A stretch of 64,000 nucleotides of DNA from Desulfitibacter alkalitolerans DSM 16504 (GTDB lineage: Bacteria > Bacillota > DSM-16504 > Desulfitibacterales > Desulfitibacteraceae), in assembly GCF_000620305.1 (NCBI RefSeq), contig NZ_JHVU01000025.1, positions 40,001-104,000 of the forward strand, read 5' to 3'. Positions within the stretch are counted from its first letter, which is position 1, and each line of letters starts with the position of its first letter. Made by a program: the position numbers and the translations under genes. Below the pieces are notes generated by a model. That model was not told where the DNA came from. It saw nothing but the letters and a program-made list of their open reading frames with translations, and searched no databases. Positions 17,311 through 25,444 of this stretch are shown one piece after another.

Positions 17311-17595
17311 ATGAGTAAATTTACAGAAGAATATAAAAAAGATATAGTAAAGCTTGTTACAGAATTAGGTAAAAAGCCAGTAGATGTAGCCAAAGATATA
17401 GGAGTAAGTGCTACAGCAGTTAGAAGATGGGTCAAGCAATATAGTGAACATGGAGAAGACGCCTTTCCCGGCAAAGGAAATCTTCGGCCAGCTGATGCCG
17501 ATCAAAAAGCATTAGAAAAAAAGATTAAAGACTTAGAGGTTGAAAATGCAATATTAAAAAAAGCCATGGCCATCTTCAGCAGAGACGTGAAATAA
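17311..17595 (+). CDS. IS3-family transposase OrfA
   Basis: This 94-aa protein starts with ATG at 17311 (MSKFTEEYKKDIVKL). It contains a helix-turn-helix for IS-end binding (VDVAKDIGVSATAVRRWVKQ) and a C-terminal leucine-zipper-like coiled coil (ALEKKIKDLEVENAILKKAM) used for multimerisation with the OrfAB fusion. An in-frame upstream extension to 17254 lacks a ribosome binding site. OrfA ends inside the 5' part of the orfB frame, as in other IS3 elements. Confidence 0.88.
   Translation: MSKFTEEYKKDIVKLVTELGKKPVDVAKDIGVSATAVRRWVKQYSEHGEDAFPGKGNLRPADADQKALEKKIKDLEVENAILKKAMAIFSRDVK
17556..17562 (+). promoter_or_regulatory. Programmed -1 frameshift heptamer of the IS
   Basis: A AAA AAA in the orfA frame (codons TTA AAA AAA). 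The -1 frame is open from here into orfB, so slippage gives the OrfAB transposase. Confidence 0.75.
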
Positions 17596-18470
17596 AGTAT
17601 TTAATAATAAAAGAACTTAGCTCCGAATTTCCCGTCAAGAAGATGTGCCAAATCTTAGAAATAGGTAGGAGCACATACTATGAGTGGCTTAATAGGCCTA
17701 TAAGTCATCGTGAATTAAACGACAGAGATCTGATTACTCACATAAAAGAAATATTTGATGAGTCAGATAGCACCTATGGTCACAGAAGAATAAAAAGACA
17801 ATTAAGAAAAAAAGGCATAAAAACAAGCAACCAGCGAGTAAGACGACTTATGAAGGAATATGGGTTAATTAGTGTTCTAAGATCTAGATACAAAGCTACT
17901 ACCAATTCAAATCACAACTATCCAGTAGCTCCTAACTTATTAAACAAAGATTTTAAAGCTGAAAAAATTAACCAAAAGTGGGTTGGAGATATTACCTTTA
18001 TAGCAACTCAAGAAGGCTGGCTCTACTTAGCTGCAATTGAAGACCTATACCACAAAAAAATAGTTGGTTGGGCATTAGATAGCAGAATGACAAAACAGCT
18101 AACAATTAGTGCACTAGAGATGGCAATAAAAAGAGAGAAGCCTCAAAAAGGACTTATATTTCATTCAGATCGCGGCTCACAGTATGCAGCCTATGATTAT
18201 CAGGACAAGCTTAGAGAAAATGGCATAAGACAAAGCATGAGTGCAAAAGGAGACTGCTATGATAATGCCTGTATGGAATCCTTTTTTGCCACATTAAAGA
18301 AAGACCTGGTTCATAGAAGGCGTTTTAAGACCCGAGAAGAAGCAAGATTAGCAATAATTAACTATATAGAGACTTGGTATAATTCAAAAAGGTCTCACAG
18401 CAGCTTAGACTACATGTCACCCATGGAATATGAAAGATATCACAGAGAGACCCAGTCACTAGTAGCTTAA
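17562..18470 (+). CDS. IS3-family transposase OrfB (DDE domain)
   Basis: The frame opens at the slippery site and has an internal ATG at 17643. The N-terminal HTH_21 region (YGHRRIKRQLRKKGI) is followed by the rve integrase core with the catalytic triad: Asp in WVGDITFIA, Asp in FHSDRGSQYA, and Glu in NACMESFFATLKKD with the usual K/R seven residues on. It catalyses strand transfer as the OrfAB fusion. The protein is full length and shows no broken motif, so the element may be active. Confidence 0.92.
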   Translation, partial: SHGHLQQRREIKYLIIKELSSEFPVKKMCQILEIGRSTYYEWLNRPISHRELNDRDLITHIKEIFDESDSTYGHRRIKRQLRKKGIKTSNQRVRRLMKEYGLISVLRSRYKATTNSNHNYPVAPNLLNKDFKAEKINQKWVGDITFIATQEGWLYLAAIEDLYHKKIVGWALDSRMTKQLTISALEMAIKREKPQKGLIFHSDRGSQYAAYDYQDKLRENGIRQSMSAKGDCYDNACMESFFATLKKDLVHRRRFKTREEARLAIINYIETWYNSKRSHSSLDYMSPMEYERYHRETQSLVA

Positions 18471-18691
18471 AGAGCCACAGACATTGCAGGCAGTCAAGGG
18501 CCGGCTTTAGCCGGGCGAAGCTTTACCCTTTACTGCCACGAAGCCAATACCCTATTGTTAGGTGGTCTTGCAAAGCATGACCACCTGCCTACCGGCGAGG
18601 GCGGGTGTGGGCAGAGCCCACAAAATAGATAAAAAGAGAAACAGAGCATTTGTATGAAATAAAGAGAAAAGGGAACTTTATGCGTGTCCAG
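18471..18691 (+). other. Non-coding 3' tail of the IS with stable hairpins
   Basis: There is no gene here. GGCAGTCAAGGG (about 18489) pairs with CCCTTTACTGCC with one mismatch, enclosing GCCGGC/GCCGGG. AGGTGGTC / GACCACCT forms a second perfect eight-base stem near 18560-18590. These could insulate the IS from outside transcription. Confidence 0.45.
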
Positions 18692-20794
18692 CTAGGCCTG
18701 AGCACTCCACATATCTGGTTCTTCATCGCTGTTTATTTCTGGCCTCCGGCCGATAGCACCGGATTTTAGCCAAAGCAATGGTAATATTTCGCGGAATTGT
18801 TGACCTAGTGATACGCTGTTTTTATCTAAAAAACCTAGTTTAAAATACTCAACATTTGCAGGAAAACCATCGCTCATGGGACGTTTAACTTGCAATGTTA
18901 CATTCATTGGACCGAGCAAGTTTGATACCTGTGCTTTAATTTCCTTGAAAGTGGCAGCAGATTTTACCACTATATAAAAGTCTGTGATGTGGTCTTGATC
19001 TTCTAAAGCTTCCAGCCATTCATTAACAGCATTTACATCAAACAAGATAGTCGCCGAATGTTTATCCGAAACAATAAATTTACTATCTGCTTTGACTAAT
19101 GATTGTGGTAATTGCGACTTTCCATCCTTACCGCGTAGCAAAGAAACAAGCTGCTTTTTTGCATTAGTTGTTAGTTCCGTAGGATTATCAATAAAGCCAA
19201 GCTGATAGAATGAACGCTCTACCTCTTTTGATACTGTTTGGTTTGTGTAATACTCTCCTGATAGGATAGTGCCATCATCACGTTTTCCAAGGATACTATA
19301 TTTTATCCTAGGCCAAGTAACCGAGCGACATATACCATGTTTTTCCCATTCTGGGTCGCCAGGTTGATATCCTTGTTCGCGTAAAGCTTTTGATTCTGCG
19401 TCTGATACTTCGTTATTTGTTACTAAAATACAACGACGGTTACCATTATCCTCTACGTTTAGTAAATTTACCGCATGGAGCGTTGTTCCACTACCAGCAA
19501 AAAAGTCGACAATTAAAGCATTTTTCTTTCCTGATACAGCGAATAACAATGCATCATGGACAGCATAGAGTGATTTTGGGTAAGAAAAACCGCCACCAAT
19601 TATGGTTTTAAGCATATCTGTACCATGGGCTTCTGCATTATATAAAGGATCAGTCCAAACCGTTTTTGGAGGTTCGCTTTCTCTACGTAAAATAATTTCT
19701 ATTCGATTTCCTCTTTTTTCAATAAACATTCTATCTTTTACTGATTCTACGGTATCACGTCCATATCGCCATTTCTTTTCAATGCCATTCTTATCAATTG
19801 GCCAAACATAAATTGTACCATCTGCATTATATTCTACTTGAGCTGTAGGGTGTAACTCTTCATCGAGTAAATCACCAAAACCGATGATGTTATAGTTAGA
19901 GTCTAGAATTACTGGATAAAAACATGTTGCACCTTCGTAGCGACCTGAAGTGCTTCCCCAACGTCTTAAATTATATACATCTCCACCAGTATGTTGCTTG
20001 CGAAAAATAGTACTTTCTGATGAATATGAAAATATTGCATATTCATGAGTCACAGAAAATTTTTTGCCCTGAGTTCCGCCGGGATTATGCTGAATGGTTA
20101 TGCAGGTATGAGTTAGGTTTGGAAAAATTTCGTGAAGGAGAATCCATAGATGAGCATATTCATTGTCATCTATTGTAGTAATCAAAACACCATCATCAGC
20201 AAGTATTCTTTTTGCTATCTTTAAACGTTTCTGCATCATGGATAGCCATTTACTATGACGCCAATTATCAGTGGAATCAACATAATCATTATTATATTTC
20301 CAATCCCGAGCACCGGTATTGTATGGTGGATCTATATAAATGCAGTCTACTTTCTTTGGATATAAATATTCTAATAACTGGAGAGCGTGGTAATTATCTG
20401 CTTCAATAATAGTGTGCCATAAATTACTGTCAGGTGCATTCTCTACAGCAGCAATTGGCTGAAGCATGGGGAAAATAGGTTCTCCAAATTGAGCAACTGA
20501 AACCAACTCCGAAACTGGGATATTTCTAGTATCACCTGTTGTTTTGTTGCGGCAAAGGGCAATATCCTCTTCTATTTTTAACACCGTATACAAATCGTTA
20601 ATATGACCTGTTTTGAGTGCAACCGTCGAGCCACGTTTTACAGGAACATCATAAAGAGGAGTACATTCAGGAATGTGCTCTTCAAATACAAGACCAAATT
20701 TTTTATTTTTTGATAAGCGGGCAAATTCCTGTTCTAATCGATCACGCAAAGAAGTGTCAGGAATTTGACGCAGTAAATCATTGATTGCAGCCAT
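18692..20794 (-). pseudogene. Type III-like adenine-specific DNA methyltransferase (mod), 5' part, IS-truncated
   Basis: ATG at 20794 has AGGAGG nine bases upstream. A second ATG at 20803 abuts the Shine-Dalgarno and cannot be the start. Motif IV DPPYNT (155-160) precedes motif I FFAGSGTT (about 430), the beta-class N6-adenine order of type III Mod proteins. The frame runs through 695 native residues, then five IS-encoded residues (WSAQA) and a stop. The missing 74 residues lie at 17011-17238, so the intact protein was about 769 aa. Both catalytic motifs survive, so some methylation is possible, but the C-terminal end is lost. Confidence 0.85.
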
Positions 20795-20814
20795 ATTTTT
20801 CATCCTCCTAATAT

Positions 20815-22452
20815 TTAATCATTCGATTCGTATTTACTCCACGAACGACCAAATAGTTCATTACCATCTGATAATCGCAAGATTGCTGTTTCTTCTAAAA
20901 TCTTGTGCGCTTTCTCAGTTGTAGAATCAGCTTTATCAAACGCAATGAAAACCTGGCGATTACTGGATTGATAACGTTCCAATATATGTTCTAAGTGTAT
21001 ATCCTCAATACGTTTAAGGATATTGGAGTCGTGGATAAGTGCAGGGATTGGACGTAGTTCAAGTATAGTTAAATCGTATATAACTAGGCTCTTGAAAGCG
21101 GTTCCCTCACTTGTGTTTCCGGGTGTTTCAAATATAATTTCCTTTTGAGGAGTTATCTGCAAAAGTGGGGCGATTTCCTGCTGTTCAGTTACTACGTCGT
21201 TAATCATTTTCATTCGTAGGTTAATGTTATCTTGTATTTCATGTATTATTTCGGTTTGTTGCAGCAGCAAATCTTTTAATTTCCTCTCCGCTTCAATGCG
21301 AGCTTCTTGAAGCTCTTTCTGACGAATTAAATCCGCCGTTTCTTCTTCAAGTCTATCAATTGTTTTAGACACATTAACACACTGTGATAGTATTCTCTCT
21401 GACATTTCCTTAGCTAAGCCAGTTTCTTTAATTTTTCTATTAAGGCGATTTATTTCTTTATCATATTGATCAATTATTTGCTGCAAACGCTCAATTTCCT
21501 GATTCATCTCTTCGCCTAAAATTTCTCTAATTTTCTCATGAAAATATTCAATCTTTTCAAATGCTGCTATATTAGCATTTGGGAAAAAGTGTAACAATGA
21601 ATCAAATTCACTTGCGATTTCGGCCTTACTATCAGCTATATTGCTCGTAATAGCATTAAGCTGCGATTGCAAGCGATTACGTTTGCGAATAAAACTATTC
21701 AATTCTTTTTGAATTGCAGTTATTTGTTCGAATGTATGTGTATCAAACCCAAAAACTGCTAATTGCGCTTCTTCGTTGTTTTTCATTAATTTTTGAAGCC
21801 TTTTCTTTAAAGACTCGATCATTTTTTGATTGGTTTCGATTTTTTCTATATCCACTCTCTGATGTTGGCGGTATTTGAGCTGCGAAAATTTAATCCCAAG
21901 TTCTTCTTCCATGCTCTTAATCGCAGATAGAATTTCATAATGCCCAAAAAGTTTTAATAAAAAATCGACTGCCTTTTCATCTTGTTCACGAGGTTTTACA
22001 AGTAATGGATACTTTTCAAGCGTATTTTCGCGCCCATAAATGCGGAAAAAACGCTCAGTTATATCTGAAAATGTAAGAGAGGGGATACCAACTTTATATT
22101 CTTGAAATAGAAAGCTACGAAATTCATCAAGTGTCAATTTTGTAATAAAATGTCCGTCCTTATCACTTCGATATACATTTTTAGTATCTTCAGTACTTCT
22201 ATAAAAATAGTACGGTTGTCCTTCAAACTCGTAAGTGAAATGGATGGTATGTGGGCCTATTTCCTTTTTTATATCATCCGACATGGAGTAGTATCTGTCA
22301 CCGCCGAATGCATAATCTATAACCCACAGAAATGTTGATTTTCCTATTGCATTAGTACCGCTGGAACTGCCCAAAACCGTGTTTAATCCTTCATTAAGTT
22401 TTATCACTTGATGATTTGGAGCAAATTTATCGCATCGTATCTCTTTTAACAT
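20815..22452 (-). CDS. SMC/Rad50-like ATPase with DUF2326 (ABC-three component system ATPase)
   Basis: The start at 22452 (MLKEIRCDKFAPN) has GAGGG nine bases upstream; an in-frame ATG at 22476 is less likely. The 545-aa protein has a P-loop SGTNAIGKST (31-40) and a long central coiled coil (about 180-400). Its C-terminal half ends in FDLxxLxxxPxLIHDS-type residues (YDLTILELRPIPALIHDS), diagnostic of DUF2326. In ABC-3C defence systems this ATPase senses invading DNA or its products and licenses a partner effector. It overlaps the middle component gene upstream and is followed 20 bases later by the mod start. Confidence 0.82.
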   Translation of the reverse strand: MLKEIRCDKFAPNHQVIKLNEGLNTVLGSSSGTNAIGKSTFLWVIDYAFGGDRYYSMSDDIKKEIGPHTIHFTYEFEGQPYYFYRSTEDTKNVYRSDKDGHFITKLTLDEFRSFLFQEYKVGIPSLTFSDITERFFRIYGRENTLEKYPLLVKPREQDEKAVDFLLKLFGHYEILSAIKSMEEELGIKFSQLKYRQHQRVDIEKIETNQKMIESLKKRLQKLMKNNEEAQLAVFGFDTHTFEQITAIQKELNSFIRKRNRLQSQLNAITSNIADSKAEIASEFDSLLHFFPNANIAAFEKIEYFHEKIREILGEEMNQEIERLQQIIDQYDKEINRLNRKIKETGLAKEMSERILSQCVNVSKTIDRLEEETADLIRQKELQEARIEAERKLKDLLLQQTEIIHEIQDNINLRMKMINDVVTEQQEIAPLLQITPQKEIIFETPGNTSEGTAFKSLVIYDLTILELRPIPALIHDSNILKRIEDIHLEHILERYQSSNRQVFIAFDKADSTTEKAHKILEETAILRLSDGNELFGRSWSKYESND

Positions 22453-22669
22453 AGCGCAGTACCCTCTTTTCCTCAATTAGTTTAATTCTGCCTAATGCAA
22501 ACAAGCAGTCTAAAGCACTTAGAAAATCAGCCATGTTTTTTTGGCGTGGCATGGTTCGTTCAAATAATTCTTTTGGGGACATATCTTGCTGTGACAATGC
22601 TTCTAAAATACCTGGAAAAAGCGCAATAATACTGTTTGAATATGATGTTACTTTATTTGGTAATCTCAT
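22427..22669 (-). CDS. ABC-3C middle component (small protein)
   Basis: This 80-aa protein starts at the ATG at 22669 (MRLPNKVTSYSNS) behind GAGGTG. The gene overlaps both neighbours (third component and ATPase), as in ABC-3C operons, where a small winged-helix-like middle component links the ATPase to the effector. The sequence ends in a helix-rich region (SALDCLFALGRIKLIEEKRV). Family assignment rests mainly on size, overlap and position; there is no catalytic motif. Confidence 0.65.
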   Translation of the reverse strand: MRLPNKVTSYSNSIIALFPGILEALSQQDMSPKELFERTMPRQKNMADFLSALDCLFALGRIKLIEEKRVLRYVKRDTMR

Positions 22670-23891
22670 CGAACACCTCACACCTTTGCACGAAGTAGGA
22701 GATTATTATCTCACAAGCCTCTCTGTATTTACGACCGGTCTTTTCAAATAATGTCTCAACAAGGAGGTTGTAAATAGCACTTTGTGAAATCTGTGATTCA
22801 CTAGCATCTTCATACATCCGTTTAATACTTTTAGCAAATCTATCCACATTTAATTTATTTTCTCCGGCTAACCGATCTAATGTATCATTTACTCCTTCAT
22901 AAAACCGTCTAACATCAAAAAGCACTCTTTCTTTCAGGCGTTTTTCAGTAATTTTATTTTCAACCTTAATAGGTTCCATTTTGAGTTGTGTATCGGCTGT
23001 AACATCCATTAGATCAACTTCTCGAAGTACTTGTTCAATTTGCTTTTCTATTTCATGTCTTGATGTAGCATCTCTTGCCTTAACAAGTATTTCTAAGTCA
23101 TGCTTGTCGGATAATAAAGCCAATTTATCTTCTTCAGATAAATTTCGAATTTCGCGTTCACAGTCAACACATAGAATAATATCGTCAGTTTCTGAAAGGC
23201 GAACGATCTTAGCGTAGTTAATATCGTTGCCTTCTTTTTTTATACCAAGAATTCTACCGCACTTTTGGCATCTGCCGCCCGTTTCAGCTAGTAGCACCAA
23301 AGCTCGAGCATCGATCGCAACTTCATTAGCGGCTTCCATAGAAAAATTATTGTAAGTTGTAATAAATTTAATGCTTTTCTTTTGAGTTTCAAAGGATTGT
23401 ATGTACTCATCGGTTATCTCTCTTACACTATTTTCACAATTCCTGTTTTCGACATTAAGTACTGTATAAAGAAATATTCCGGCAAGAAAGTCTTCCAGAA
23501 CAAATGAATTACAGCTAACAATATCCTCCTTTGTCATGTTATTTACTTTCTCAACAATTGTTTCAGGTTCGATTGTGTCATCAGAAGCAATGATGTCCTT
23601 CAATGCAAGAACTATTAGGCTATTTTTATTACTATCCAACATGGGGAGGACTTTCTCCTTAAAGAAAACCGAAATATCACGAGCATCTACATCCGGAGCA
23701 GCATCGGTTACAACAGGTGAAAGATTTTTTTTACCTAATATCAAATCTGAAACGGTGCCATCATCGCTGCGAATATCATAAGTAGGCGCAATAGAAAGCA
23801 GCATGGTACCGCACAATTGCTTTTGTGTTACTCTTTTTGCCATGCAAATCTTTAAAATTGTTGCAAAAGTGCCAAAACATAGCTTCTTCAT
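22653..23891 (-). CDS. ABC-3C third component with zinc/HNH-like core
   Basis: ATG at 23891 has AGGAGGG eight bases upstream, which decides the start. The 412-aa protein has two CxxC pairs about 35 residues apart (CQKCG near 205, CVDCE near 240) arranged like an HNH/zinc-finger nuclease, but without the usual central histidine. It may therefore be a degenerate HNH or a structural zinc site. The C-terminal third is helical, like the shared domain of ABC-3C third components. In these systems this protein is the candidate effector controlled by the ATPase. The role is inferred from the operon. Confidence 0.6.
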   Translation of the reverse strand: MKKLCFGTFATILKICMAKRVTQKQLCGTMLLSIAPTYDIRSDDGTVSDLILGKKNLSPVVTDAAPDVDARDISVFFKEKVLPMLDSNKNSLIVLALKDIIASDDTIEPETIVEKVNNMTKEDIVSCNSFVLEDFLAGIFLYTVLNVENRNCENSVREITDEYIQSFETQKKSIKFITTYNNFSMEAANEVAIDARALVLLAETGGRCQKCGRILGIKKEGNDINYAKIVRLSETDDIILCVDCEREIRNLSEEDKLALLSDKHDLEILVKARDATSRHEIEKQIEQVLREVDLMDVTADTQLKMEPIKVENKITEKRLKERVLFDVRRFYEGVNDTLDRLAGENKLNVDRFAKSIKRMYEDASESQISQSAIYNLLVETLFEKTGRKYREACEIIISYFVQRCEVFDEITK

Positions 23892-23907
23892 GTATTGCGC
23901 CCTCCTG

Positions 23908-24135
23908 TTATTTTGTTTTATTGGTTGGAATATCGTCGTCAACATAGTCGACAATATCGCCTATGTTGACATCAAGAGCTTTACAGATTCTTCCTAACAC
24001 ATCCATGCTTACCGGCAAATCTTTACTCAACTTCGCTATTGTTGTCGATGTTAAATTCGTCATCGCCATCAGATCTTTTTTCATCATCTTTTTATCAATT
24101 AATAGTTTCCAAAGTTTATTATAACTAAATGCCAT
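23908..24135 (-). CDS. XRE-family regulator of the ABC-3C/RM operon
   Basis: This 75-aa single-domain helix-turn-helix protein (DLMAMTNLTSTTIAKLSKD) starts at the ATG at 24135 behind GGAGG eight bases upstream. It resembles C-protein-like or YdaS-type small regulators and is the first gene of the minus-strand operon. The promoter at 24187-24215 overlaps an inverted repeat TAACTA/TAGTTA, a probable autoregulatory site. Small XRE proteins heading restriction operons often delay nuclease expression after entry into a new host. Confidence 0.82.
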   Translation of the reverse strand: MAFSYNKLWKLLIDKKMMKKDLMAMTNLTSTTIAKLSKDLPVSMDVLGRICKALDVNIGDIVDYVDDDIPTNKTK

Positions 24136-24186
24136 TTTAATCGCCTCCAAGCACTATTGGATGGTATTCCCAACAGGTTATTTATT

Positions 24187-24215
24187 ATTATAGCAATTAA
24201 CTATACAAATTACAA
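24187..24215 (-). promoter_or_regulatory. Promoter of the ABC-3C/type III operon
   Basis: On the minus strand TTGTAA (24210-24215) and TATAAT (24187-24192) are separated by exactly 17 bases. It lies about 50 bases upstream of the XRE start. Confidence 0.75.
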
Positions 24216-24222
24216 TTAGTTA
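24198..24222. promoter_or_regulatory. Putative XRE operator overlapping the operon promoter
   Basis: Inverted repeat TAACTA (24198-24203) / TAGTTA (24217-24222) with a 13-base centre spans the -35 and spacer, as expected for autorepression. Confidence 0.5.
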
Positions 24223-24282
24223 TTTATATATACAAACTTCGGCTTTACAAACGCTTATGTTAGTTTTGTTCCAAAAATAAAT

Positions 24283-24330
24283 GGAGATTTGCGGAGTTTC
24301 AGCGGAGTAACAGCGGAGTCATAGCCGAGG
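24283..24330 (+). repeat. Helically phased GCGGAGT repeats at the prophage left end
   Basis: GCGGAGT occurs at 24291, 24302 and 24313 with exact 11-base period, flanked by degenerate copies (GGAG at 24283, GCCGAGG at 24324). It sits in the gene-free stretch 24136-24407 before the first prophage gene and could be an activator array or part of an attachment region. Confidence 0.55.
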
Positions 24331-24407
24331 ACTTCAGGTGCTCGAATTAATAAAATTTAGATAGACGGCGGAACAAAGCTGTAATTTAAGAAAAAGGAGG
24401 GTAACTC

Positions 24408-24617
24408 ATGAAAGATATTCGCGATTTCAATGGTCGCTTAGTCTGTAAAGCTGACGCAGCCACAGGTCTTGTAGAAGTTGCATATAAACGATGTAAAACC
24501 AGTACACAGATACCTATCGGAGGAAGATTGAAGATTGAACGTGATGGGGTTGTCACAATAATCAAACGAATAAATGATGCTGCTTTTCATGTAGAAAGCT
24601 ATGTCTGCGCAGCATAA
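24408..24617 (+). CDS. Small unknown prophage protein
   Basis: This 69-aa protein starts behind AAGGAGGG. It is basic with alternating beta-like strands (LKIERDGVVTIIKRINDAAF) and looks like a small nucleic-acid-binding or regulatory fold. It is the first gene of the prophage and is followed by a strong terminator, so it is expressed as a single-gene unit. I do not recognise a family. Confidence 0.6.
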   Translation: MKDIRDFNGRLVCKADAATGLVEVAYKRCKTSTQIPIGGRLKIERDGVVTIIKRINDAAFHVESYVCAA

Positions 24618-24654
24618 GACGTTAATCAACTAAATAGAAAATCCGCGGAGCTGC

Positions 24655-24708
24655 ATGACGGCCAGGATTAATTCTCATACCAGAGAATTATCCCGGCCGT
24701 CATTTTTT
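24655..24708 (+). terminator. Strong terminator before the prophage sigma-like gene
   Basis: ATGACGGCCAGGATTAATTC (from 24655) pairs with the arm ending at 24703 over about 21 bases and is followed by TTTTTT. Flanking arms (24637-24651 and 24725-24739) could form an alternative outer stem, so attenuation is possible. Confidence 0.8.
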
Positions 24709-24724
24709 GTTCTACGGATTTTCG

Positions 24725-24761
24725 GCTCCTGCGGATTTCAAAAATCTGAAATTCAAGGAGC
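24725..24761 (+). promoter_or_regulatory. RBS-sequestering hairpin before the prophage sigma-like gene
   Basis: GCTCCT (24725-24730) pairs with AGGAGC (24756-24761), which is the Shine-Dalgarno, with an inner stem GATTTCA (24734-24740) / TGAAATT (24747-24753). The ATG follows at 24770. Confidence 0.6.
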
Positions 24762-24769
24762 TGAGAAAA

Positions 24770-25159
24770 ATGAAAATCAAATATCACTTCAACACTGAAA
24801 CCATTGAAATTGAAGTATCTGAAGAGTGGGGAGAAATTCTGGTCGAACTTGACCGTCAGGAATACAACATTAACCATAAAGAGACTCGCCGACATACATC
24901 ACTTGATGCAATGAAATATGAGGGAGAGATTTTCGCAAGCAATACCGACATTGCCGCAGAGTACATAAGAACTCAAGAAAATGAGACATTGCTAAAAGCC
25001 ATCGATAGTCTTCTCCCACAGCAAAAAGAACTGGTACGAAGGGTGTACTTCAATAATGAATCCCTTGCTTCAATAGCACGAGAAGAAGGGGTCAGTAAGA
25101 TGGCTATTACAAACCGCATGAAAAAGATCCATGAAAAACTAAAAAAAATTTTGAGTTAG
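24770..25159 (+). CDS. Prophage sigma-70-like factor
   Basis: This 129-aa protein starts at ATG 24770 behind AAGGAG (spacing eight). An in-frame extension to 24707 runs through the leader hairpin and is not credible. The N-terminus is strand-rich (KIKYHFNTETIEIEVSEEW). The C-terminus is a sigma region 4 helix-turn-helix (VRRVYFNNESLASIAREEGV then SKMAITNRMKKIHEKLKK). Similar short proteins act as phage sigma or sigma-like activators. It shares architecture and leader design with the protein at 11340, but the two sequences are clearly diverged. Confidence 0.8.
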   Translation: MKIKYHFNTETIEIEVSEEWGEILVELDRQEYNINHKETRRHTSLDAMKYEGEIFASNTDIAAEYIRTQENETLLKAIDSLLPQQKELVRRVYFNNESLASIAREEGVSKMAITNRMKKIHEKLKKILS

Positions 25160-25240
25160 GGGATTTACTTTTACTGTTTTCGTGGCCTAACAGTGAGGGC
25201 CAAAACATCAGTCCTAAGAAAGATGAGGTGAAAAGAGCAT

Positions 25241-25444
25241 ATGAAACACAAACTCAAAATCAATATCTCGGATAATGACAGAGATTTAGGTATTGTGAAA
25301 TGTCGCAATGTCACTCTACGAGAAAGGTTTTTGCAATATCTGCTGGGGAGAAAACAGAGAGTAACGATTATTGTTCCTGGTAACAGTGTAAAGTCTGTCG
25401 ATATCCGCGAAGTTTCGGAGGTAGATGATCTTGATGCATTCTAA
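25241..25444 (+). CDS. Small unknown phage protein upstream of the helicase
   Basis: This 67-aa basic protein (KINISDNDRDLGIVKCRNVT) starts behind GAGGTG. Its end overlaps the helicase start at 25434 by 11 bases, so it belongs to the same operon. Two short strands separated by a basic helix (RERFLQYLLGRKQRVTIIVP) suggest a small adaptor. No family recognised. Confidence 0.65.
   Translation: MKHKLKINISDNDRDLGIVKCRNVTLRERFLQYLLGRKQRVTIIVPGNSVKSVDIREVSEVDDLDAF

Larger units (their letters stand above)
17239..18709 (+). mobile_element. IS3-family insertion sequence, 1471 bp, inside mod
   Basis: The ends are imperfect inverted repeats of about 34 bp (17239-17272 and 18676-18709) sharing the core GGACACGCA and beginning TAGA / TGGA. 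Inside are an HTH orfA and a DDE orfB joined by a -1 frameshift heptamer, the IS3 layout. About 240 bases between orfB and the right end hold GC-rich hairpins. The element is complete and flanked by a 3-bp duplication, so the insertion looks recent. Its right end contributes a five-codon tail and a stop to the truncated methylase. Confidence 0.92.
17236..18712. repeat. 3-bp target site duplication flanking the IS
   Basis: CAT at 17236-17238 and again at 18710-18712 directly abut the two IS ends. Removing the IS and one copy restores a continuous methylase reading frame. Confidence 0.85.
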
